DNA of 64,000 bases from Xenopus tropicalis (taxonomy: Eukaryota > Chordata > Amphibia > Anura > Pipidae): positions 97,360,904 through 97,424,903 of the forward strand of contig NC_030678.2 in the NCBI RefSeq assembly GCF_000004195.4. Direction: 5' to 3'. The stretch's first letter is position 1. Every line of letters starts with the position of its first letter. The translations under genes and the position numbers were made by a program. Positions 55,606 to 64,000 of this stretch are shown piece after piece. The notes beneath the pieces were generated by a model. That model had not been told where the DNA came from, ran no database searches, and saw nothing but the letters and a program-made list of their open reading frames with translations.

Positions 55606-56653
55606 TGTACATCAAAACTGCTGCCATATTAATTTAAAGAGTAATTTTCCCTTTGCTGCTTTTACTAGCTTACAACTTTGAAATTCATTGCTTGCCTTAT
55701 ACTCATTTCTATAGTTTTAGAATGCTGCTATATCATTTTAGCATTTGAATAACTATATCTTTGAATTATTTATCACCATGTAGATAGTTGCATTAGTTCA
55801 ACTGTCCTCTGTAAGTCAAAATTATTTTAGTGCCGTGTTCATGTCTTTTTGTTTAACTCTCGATCATTATTATACCAACGGCAAGGCTATGTTTTACAAT
55901 GTGCATTTTCTTTACCTTCATATTTTTTTTATATGTGACTTTTCCATTAATTGCTTGAGCATAGGGAACAGCTGCTGAATAGCAATACATGGAGAATAGT
56001 GTGCTACAAGAGGAGCATTCTTTTATGCATGAATCCCTTCTCATCATGTTCCACTAGTGCCTACACTTTGACACATGTCCTGCCTTTGTGCATAGTTCCC
56101 AAATATACAGTATTTATACATTATTAAGCAACATATTGCTACAAAATAGGTTTAGAGAAAGAAATGTACATCTCCCACGAGAAGATTGACAGTTATGGAA
56201 CATACTAAACTGACACTATTTTTTCTCGAACCATTGGCTGCCAAGTCAAGGCAAAATGACTCTTTAAGACGCATAAAAATACATCCTCTGCTGCTTTTAA
56301 GTCTGTCAAAGGGGCCTCAAAGGATATTCCCTTCTAGCTACTTTATAGAGGAACCTATTTAGAAAACTGTACTTATCTATATTCGTTTCAAATAAACTTT
56401 AAAATATAGAAAGTAAAACTTAAATGGAGCACTAAATAGTACACAATAAATAGTGTACATAGTACATAAGTATTCACATCCCCTTACATAGATTATTACA
56501 ACCTGAAATTAAAAGTAGATTTAACTGGCATTTTATGTCAACAAAAAACCTTTTAAATGCTTTAAAAATTATTATACAGCATCATCAAGACCAAGTCTGA
56601 TAGCTTTTTATAAACACCAATAAATTATTATAATTCTAATCTTTGACACAACA
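55606..56653. other. No gene recognised
   Basis: AT-rich DNA. The antisense 64-aa frame at 55,853-56,047 has no domain. Confidence 0.5.
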
Positions 56654-56735
56654 CCAGTGGTTTACCAAGTCGGTGCTGGGCCCTGCCATGGTAGGTAGGA
56701 ATGGGCTATATGGCCTTGGCCGGAGTCTGCTAGTA
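56654..56735 (+). mobile_element. Possible hAT fragment
   Basis: CAGTGGTTTACCAAG followed by GCTGGGCCCTGCCAT resembles the start of a hAT MITE family (CAGTGGTGTAACTAG) I recall from Xenopus. Right end not found. Confidence 0.3.
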
Positions 56736-59423
56736 ATAATAACCTTAGATTTATGAATATGCCTAGAACGGTCAGCTACTTTATGTTTGCAAACATATTA
56801 TTTAGTTCTTGTAAAATCTCTCATCTTTACAATAGTCTTACAAGCACCTCCTTGCATCCAGAGAGTATGGGTTAATCTCCTTCTCATGGGTGAGGGGTAA
56901 AAAACAGTATCCTGAGATCTATTAACAACTTAGGCTCAAAACAGGGAGGTAGCCTTGTAACCAGCAAAAAACAGGCTAAATAATTGTTTTGTTTTTATAC
57001 CTATATCTCTTGTAGTTATATCTTGATTTGGCCAGGAATCTTGCTACATCCCCTCGGCCCACAGGTTGTTCACTTTGGTAACTAGAGGCGAAAAGCTTAT
57101 CTGCTGCCCCCCTGTATCAGGCAGCCAACCAGTTAAGGGTACTTGGAAAGGATGACACTACAGTAAATATGTTGGTGAAATTGGTGATATTAAGTGGTAA
57201 AGAAAAGGTAAAGCTGCAAATTGGAGATACTGAAAGCTGTTCTCTTCTCTCTCAAATTATGGCATAAATATCCTGTTTTCTTTACTTTTTTGAAACTAAT
57301 AATAATATATTGGAATGAACAATTCTTCAACTTTTTTATACAGACCTATTTTATCTCAAAATATCTGGGTTAAGGACTGGTCAGCATTGTTTAGCTGTAC
57401 CTTTCTTTGATGATCCCCAGAACACCAGAATCTGAGATTTCTCTAAGATCAAAGAAAAAATTTGGACTCTGCCTTCCACTGGAGGAGGAAGAACTGATCT
57501 GACTTATTAGAGCTATCTGTCTAGTTTTTGGAATCTGGTTTATCTGAGGCTTGTAAGGCCACCATTTCTAAGAGTGTATGGGACATAGTAATCTTTTATG
57601 ATTTGTTAGACCTCAAAGACTGCTCCCACCATTTACCAGAATTTGTGTTGCAAGCAAACTGTGACACCTCTCTAGCCTTTTATTAAAAGGTAATACAGAA
57701 TTATGTTTATTTTGCAAACTACTTCTAATAAGATTTTAACTAGTCCTTCTGAATAATAGAACAATTGAAAATTATAAGTGCATCCTTAACAGGCTATTCT
57801 CAATATCAGAAGCTCAATCACCTATGAACCTCATTCAGTATTACAAAATAAATCTTGAATCCAGAGGTAATCTCTATAAAATTATATTTCTCTATAAAAT
57901 ATGAAATCTCCAATTTCTTGTTATTGTACGGAATCTATTAACCGGGGTGTTGGCACCTGGGGTTTTTCAGAATCTTTCAGAAATTTGGATCTACGTACTT
58001 TATGGGGCACATTTACTAAGCAATTTTGTGAAAAAGTTGATTTTTTTTTTTACTTCTAGATATTTTCAAAATTTAGAAAATATCTCCCATAAAATATACC
58101 CACAATTTGTCATTTATTAATGTTTAGTTAACTTTTTTTGTCAAAAAAAAAATCTGTCTGGTTTGAGTCTTATGGAGGTTTAGAATAGTAGAGGAATGGA
58201 CTAGTCAGTGGCAACCTTTCATTGACAAATTTTCAAGGAGAAGTTCATCCCCTCATTGTTTTCTGTTTCAGCCAGTTTCAAGGAGAAGTTAATTGCCTCA
58301 CTGTTTTCTGTTTCACACTTCCATTATACTTTACTTTTAATTAGCCTAGGAGTCCTTCCACAAACATCTTTGCATTTTTACACCTAAAGTAGTAGTGATT
58401 AGAATAAAGAGATTAGATAAAATCCCCTTTCTGAGAGAAGAAGGGTTGAATGACAGCGAATGTTCTTAGGTGGGTCAATGTTTAGAAAGAGAACTGGTAA
58501 GCTATTATAGCATAGGTTAATTTTTAGAGTGTGTTCCTGGAGTTCCTGCAGTGAGGACATAGATGCCAGACTCAGTGGAAGGATGAGTATAAGGGAGGCA
58601 GAGGAAGTATATGTAACATATCCACATTTGTAATTATCTTTGTAAATATCTGTTATATATTTCATTTAGATTCAGTGTTGTTTTGTACCTTGCATGTTAA
58701 ATATTACTCTCAATGGGTGTCAATAGCTTTTGTTAATAAATGTATATTTTGATTGAACTATCTTTCTTTATTAATAAATCCTCATTACCAGGAATACCTA
58801 TGTACTTATGTATATGAGAGTAAATATACATATTTAAATAAATATATCCTTGGGCAGCAAAAGTTCACCTCATGTTCTTTGCCGTTGTCCTTAGAAAGAA
58901 CTGCAATCATAATGCCATTGCTTCCTATACCCTTGAATGGAAAACTCACTACTCACGACCAAAGCTTGAGCAATACCTAACTATCTGCGTCTGAAGAAAG
59001 AGAAGCTAATTTTGATCAGTGTGGTTATTTCAGAGAAATACAAAATAAATTCTAACTTTGTGCTTTGGGAAGATATGAGAACATGCTTTATTTGTCTCTC
59101 TAATTCCCTAAACCTGTCTTTTATGCCCAGCTTGAAGGTCATTTCATTCTTACATGGCCATTAAACATTCCCAGCTAGGATACACATTAATAATCTCTTC
59201 CACTACTGCTACCCTGAGAAAAAACCCATTCTACATGTAGATTTCTTCCACATCTTGGCATCCTGTTTGGTGGGAGTGACACAAATGGCAGCACCTGCTG
59301 AGAATATATTATTTCTCCTATCCATCAGGTTTTCTAAAATTTAAATATTTTCATGTAGAGGGCCCAATATTTTTTCATTATTATGAATTAATAATAAAAA
59401 GAGCACATCTAATGACCAACAGT
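56736..59423. other. No gene recognised
   Basis: About 2.7 kb, AT-rich. GGGGCACATTTACTAAGC at 58,005 is a possible MITE start without an identified end. A short direct repeat (TTTCAAGGAGAAGTT..., CTCA.TGTTTTCTGTTTCA) lies at 58,230-58,320. Confidence 0.45.
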
Positions 59424-59426
59424 TAA

Positions 59427-59906
59427 AGGGGTTCTTCATCTTCAAAATTAACTTTTGGTATGATGTGGAGAGAGATATTCTGAGGCAATTTGTATTTAGT
59501 CTTCATTTTTATGTGTGGTTTTAGTATTATTTAGCTTTCAGCAGCTCTACATATTGGATTTGGATTTTTATTTGGATTTTATCAGCTATCTAGTTGCTTG
59601 GCTGCAGTTTACCATAGCAAATATGCATTGGCATAAATAAGAAACTAGAATATGAATAAGAGAGGATCTGAATAGAAAACTAAATAAAAAAAGTAATAAA
59701 ATATAACTTTAACAAAAATGTTAGCCTTACAGAGCAATAGTTTTTTTTGACTGCCAGGGTCAGTGACCCCCATTGAAAAGATGAAAAGAGTCAGAAAATA
59801 ATTCAAAATCTATAAAAAAATAAAAAAAATTAAGACCAACTGAAAAGTTGCTAAGAATAGCTTATTCTATTACATACATTAAATGAAGGTATGGTAAACT
59901 GCACCT
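59427..59906 (+). mobile_element. Kolobok-like TTAA MITE, decayed
   Basis: TTAA at 59,423-59,426, then AGGGGTTCTTCATCTTCAAA. The right end GGTAAACTGCACCT precedes TTAC. The interior has TTTAGTATTATTTAGCTTTC, GGTCAGTGACCCCCATTG and GACCAACTGAAAAGTTGC. Same family as 2,884, 8,961 and 41,185. Confidence 0.75.
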
Positions 59907-59910
59907 TTAC

Positions 59911-60511
59911 ACTACTAGAAGAAAAACTTAAAATGTCCTTACTAGAATAAAAATTGAAATGATGTAAACATTTATATACTTTAGATACTGCTTTTTGAAT
60001 AATGTTGCATTTATTTATTTTTATATCATCTTTTATATTCTTTAGCACGCTGCCCAATTCTATTTTTGTTTTAATTAAATAGTCATAAACCCTTGTATTA
60101 CCCACATGCCACATCAGCAGCTGATAACATGCATTGCCAACAGGCATAAAACCCTTCCAAAGGCAAATAACACTGCGTGTCAAACAAATTCTCTTTCCAA
60201 GCTAAGTAAATTAGCCCAATTTTAACACAGTTTATTTGGATTGGATTTAAATGATACTGACACAGCTTTGGCATATTTTAAATGGACTATATCAAAAGAA
60301 GTTTAAAAGGAGTTGGGTTGATGTTAAGCAAAGTAATTTACTAGTCAGCTACCTTGTATTGTCAGCAATTTAGCAGCACATGTGACAAAGGCCTGTAGTT
60401 CTGCCATTCTTTAACTGAGAAAAGCTGGAGGGAATTAATGTCAGAATTTTCTAGATTTAATGATGATCTTCATTTTCACATACAGTTTTAATAAAATCTA
60501 TGCACCAGCAT
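59911..60511. other. No gene recognised
   Basis: AT-rich DNA, no recognised feature. Confidence 0.45.
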
Positions 60512-60529
60512 TGTGTGTGTGTGTGTGTG
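60512..60529 (+). repeat. (TG)9 microsatellite
   Basis: Nine uninterrupted TG units, followed by a GATA-like irregular tract (60,540-60,600). Confidence 0.9.
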
Positions 60530-61753
60530 CACATGTATAGGATATTATTAGATAGTGTATAGATTATTAGAAGCTTATTAGATAGATATAGACAGATACA
60601 TGCTGTAAATCACAATATTTTGTAGCAGATATAAATATATACATAAAGTCCCCATTTACCACATTTCTATTAATCATTTTCCAGGAATGCACAATGGTGT
60701 CCTTGATAAAACATGTAAAGGGCTGGGACAAGTCAGTTTGGCATATTTCCTCTATTTTGGCCTCTGTGTAAGCATAAGAGGTGATTTCCCCATGTAGATA
60801 TCCAGTAATTAAAACAAGAAAGTACAGGTTAATTGTATAATATATATTTTGGAATAAAATCTAGCAGACAGTTCAAGGTAGCATACAAATAATTGGTTTT
60901 TTTGTCCATTCTCTACTGGTTTCTCTGCTGGTTTTGAATACAGTTTTTGCAATGGCCCCATTCAGATTACAGTTCATTAGAGGCTCACAGAGCATAATGT
61001 AGTTCAGTGAGTTCAACAACAGTATATATATTTGATCACTTGTCTAGAAAGTTGTACTACCATCATAAATCATTATCAGGGTCCAATACCATAATTAGCA
61101 TTATCATCACATATCAATTATGGCTAGACTTGTTGCTTCCAGGGAGCCTTTACTCCTTTACTGGCTTGATAAAGGAGCTTATAATGCAATTGTCTCTTGG
61201 GATCTAAGCAACTACTAAACCTTCCAAAGTTCCAGCTTCCTAAATATGCTATTATGAACCCTAGCATTAACTAGCTAATATTACTATATAATTATTATTA
61301 TTCTAAAGTACACTGCCCTGTTTTAAACTGTAAGGCACCAGCTCTTCAACCCAGTTGTGTTGCCTTTGTTTTGCAAGTGGTAGGCTTGTCTTGTCAACAA
61401 TCAGGTACACTGGGTGCAGTAACATCAGCTGAGACAAATTCAAGTGGGTGGTAATCTAAAGAATGGAGAAGTATCATGGCTTAATATGAAACCCAGTCAA
61501 CATTTACATGTGTCACATGTATATGTGAGTAGAGTGGATGAGATTAGAACATAGGTTGTCACTGGCTTGTCACTAACATAGGTGTTTTGGGATGAAAACA
61601 AGGAGCACCTTACACCAGGGACCACTGGCGTTTAAGTATGCTCATTCCCTAAATATTAGTAGCTTATTATATATAAGAATAAATAAATCATTAAAGAACA
61701 TAAGGGCAAAACAACTTTACAAACAACTTTGTAAAGATTAATTGAAAAATATA
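60530..61753. other. No gene recognised
   Basis: AT-rich DNA, no recognised feature. Confidence 0.45.
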
Positions 61754-61774
61754 TTTATATATATATATATATAT
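61754..61774. repeat. (TA)n microsatellite
   Basis: About ten alternating TA units. Confidence 0.85.
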
Positions 61775-62603
61775 GATTATGGATCAATTTTCTTGAATAT
61801 TTCAGATTGTAAATTCAAATTTCCCATACCAGAACTTTTCTGTTCTTATCCTTATCTAATGCACTTACTTTGTATTTCTGGGTCACAGCATACGCCCAGG
61901 CAGCTTAAAAATCAATATCAGCAAAACCATGTTGGGAATAGCAATACCCCAAATGCATTTACTTTTTCTTACACCAAAGGGACTTCTGCATACATGTTAC
62001 TGTAAATTGAATTTTGCTTTTCAATAAGAAAATTTTGAATATATATCCCTTTCTCCATACTCCTTCAACTGCAGACAGAACAGCAAAAGTCCATTATTGC
62101 TGTATTCATTCATTCCATTGCAGTCATCAAACAGGAAGATCATTGTGTATTTGTTTGTGGGGGAGATATAAAACTTACAAAATTTACATACAAGATCTAT
62201 CTTACAAATTTCTCCGGGAGTACAAAATGTTTAATACATCCTCTAAGTAATTAAAATGCTATTATATTATTATTCGCTTGAAAAAAATCAACTACCTCAA
62301 CCCAAATACTCTTGCTAAAATTAGTATTCTACAGTGGTAGAGAGCCAACCTGCTATGCTGTGTACTTGACATCTAAACTAAGGCAAAAAGCTTGTGTCTT
62401 AACCCCAAAAAGTCTCAGCACTTACATCTCACTTAACATTTGGGTGCACATCCAAAGGCTGTTTAAAAAACCCTTTAAGATATGTTTGATAAAGAGTGTG
62501 GGTCCACTGAAAACACTGTTATCTGCTGCTCTGAAATATGAGTAAAGATTTACCTGGCGTTCTGTTGCTTGAACACTATACCACAGCCTTAGAAGCAAAC
62601 AAG
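61775..62603. other. No gene recognised
   Basis: AT-rich DNA. Frames at 61,742-62,005, 62,014-62,250 and 62,312-62,545 lack motifs. Confidence 0.45.
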
Positions 62604-63130
62604 CTATAGGGCTCAATTACATCCACAAGCACACCCCGCAGTCAGTTGTGCTTAAAACCAGTTTTATTAAAGGAAGTTGTGTCAAAATGCATTCTTTGCA
62701 CTTCCGTTTAGTTGTGCTTGGTGATGCTCAGTAATTCCTGCCTTCCACTTAAAATCAGGCACAGCAGTGCCTATTGATGCCTGACCAGTTGGGTTCCTCC
62801 AGGGTTCCCTCAGCACCTTGCTTCAATAGGCGCAGTACACCTGTGCTGAAAGAATAGGGCACACATGTCACTAGCACACCAAACACTGGGCATGACACCA
62901 AGCAGACTTACAAAATATTTGGCGCAAATCACTGACAAAGCGCACAAGCACAGATGCATCCATTTTGGCGAATTGAACTGAACTGTGGTAGGTGCAGCAC
63001 AATTGCATCAAGAGAATTGCCCATTTGTGTCCGCAATGAAAATGCTGCATTGTGAGAAAATGGCAATTGCACTTAAAACTGCACTTTGCACACTGCATTA
63101 AGGTAAGCAAATGCATCCTTAAGTCACAGA
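62604..63130 (+). mobile_element. Possible MITE (GGGCTCAATTACATCC start)
   Basis: It starts GGGCTCAATTACATCCACAA and contains GTGTCAAAATGCATTCTTTG, which parallels an inverted block at 53,700-53,840. The right part has GCAATTGCACTTAAAACTGC and GCACTTTGCACACTGC. Ends unresolved. Confidence 0.4.
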
Positions 63131-63294
63131 GTAACGAACATGGTATTGACTGTTCTATTAACACTATCTTAATTTCTTGAATTCAGATCTTAAGAAATCC
63201 TTGTATCCATGTCATTTGTAGGCATTATCCACACGTCATATAATGGTTTAAGCAAATAGTGTAGGCAACCCACCAATCCTCAAACCATTTCTTA

Positions 63295-63693
63295 AGCTGG
63301 GCATATACACACCAATATAATAATTAAAACCAGTTTCATACGATTTTTGGATCACATGTGGGAAACAAATTATTGTCGCAATAATTTGTGTACCATGGCA
63401 ATCGGTCATTCATTTGATCAGACAGGTTAGAACATTTGGTTAAATAATGATAAAATCTGCGTATGTATTGTTCTATCTGGTGATATGCCTGTGGGACCTA
63501 CAATGCATTTCCAAGTCACTTTCATATGATTGGTGTCTGCCAAGTATTTCATCTTCAGAACATCCTCTGATTTTAGGGCTTTATCCTACAATTTCAGTCT
63601 GAATGTTGATTTTAGATTGTTGCATTTACACGTAGATTCGATATCTGAACATTTATCAGAACAAGAGTAAAATTTGAATGTGTATGGTCACCT
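63295..63693. mobile_element. Harbinger-like MITE, TTA duplication
   Basis: TTA at 63,292-63,294 and 63,694-63,696. Ends AGCTGGGCATATACAC and GTGTATGGTCACCT are inverted repeats with an indel. The interior carries inverted CAGATT/AATCTG-type blocks. The 3-bp TTA duplication suggests PIF/Harbinger. Non-coding. Confidence 0.6.
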
Positions 63694-63696
63694 TTA

Positions 63697-64000
63697 GGTT
63701 GAAATACATATACAGTATAGTATTCTTATTTTACCAGTCTGGCCATTTGGAAGATCAAAGACATTGAGGCTACTTGGCAGAAGTCCAATCATAGAAAACA
63801 TCCCTCTTAGATGTTACCCATACACCAAAACAAACTAATTATACTAAGTCATATAGCAAAAGATGAAAAATACTGTTAAATGTAATAGAAAATATTTAAT
63901 AAATTTAACCCAACATTATAAAGTATTGCTTAATATGCACTGAGATTTCCCTAATTTACAACAAGGTTTTGTTTCACATTAATTACTAAAAGCTTAGTGA
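63697..64000. other. No gene recognised
   Basis: AT-rich end of the window. Confidence 0.5.

Overview
This window looks like frog nuclear DNA, almost certainly Xenopus and more likely X. tropicalis than X. laevis. The case rests on the transposon families present: T2/Kolobok-type MITEs flanked by TTAA, CR1 copies with a TTACTATG 3' tail, hAT-like MITEs with 8-bp target duplications, TA-flanked palindromic elements opening GGGGCTGATTTACT, and a 4-kb piggyBac-type element whose ends resemble Uribo2. The DNA is AT-rich, with short CpG-rich islands that all fall inside mobile elements. I found no host protein-coding exon, tRNA or rRNA. The window reads as intergenic or deep intronic sequence. The one convincing intact reading frame is a Tc1/mariner transposase.

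Layout. 1-5 kb: Kolobok-like MITEs and a hAT MITE carrying a second hAT-like MITE. 5-9.6 kb: a Harbinger-type hairpin MITE, an L2-like LINE split by an LTR-like block that itself holds a hAT MITE, a Kolobok MITE, and a 1.4-kb hAT-like element with a Kolobok MITE inside. 10.9-24.4 kb: scattered T2 MITEs, CR1 fragments (one CR1 inside another) and a 459-bp palindromic MITE. 24.76-26.38 kb: a complete Tc1-like transposon with about 210-bp inverted repeats and a 340-aa DD34E transposase. 29.0-37.1 kb: a 1.1-kb hAT-like element, a perfect small hAT MITE, a Kolobok element with two insertions, a second palindromic MITE, and an unexplained 122-bp inverted repeat about 1.9 kb apart. 39-44.3 kb: more MITEs, a Kolobok element split by a palindromic MITE, and a retroelement-like block split by a hAT element that carries a 34-bp minisatellite. 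44.78-48.74 kb: the piggyBac-type element with a 394-bp tandem array inside and six back-to-back hairpins at one end. 49-53.8 kb: a Penelope-like fragment, a second copy of the retroelement-like block, a long CR1 copy and a T2 MITE. 54-64 kb: mostly unrecognised AT-rich DNA with a few MITEs.

No genes here work together as a pathway. What can be read is insertion history. In several places a younger element splits an older one, and the target duplication, or another copy in the window lacking the insertion, confirms it. Family names come from memory of repeat families and were not checked against a database. Boundaries marked approximate could shift by tens of bases.
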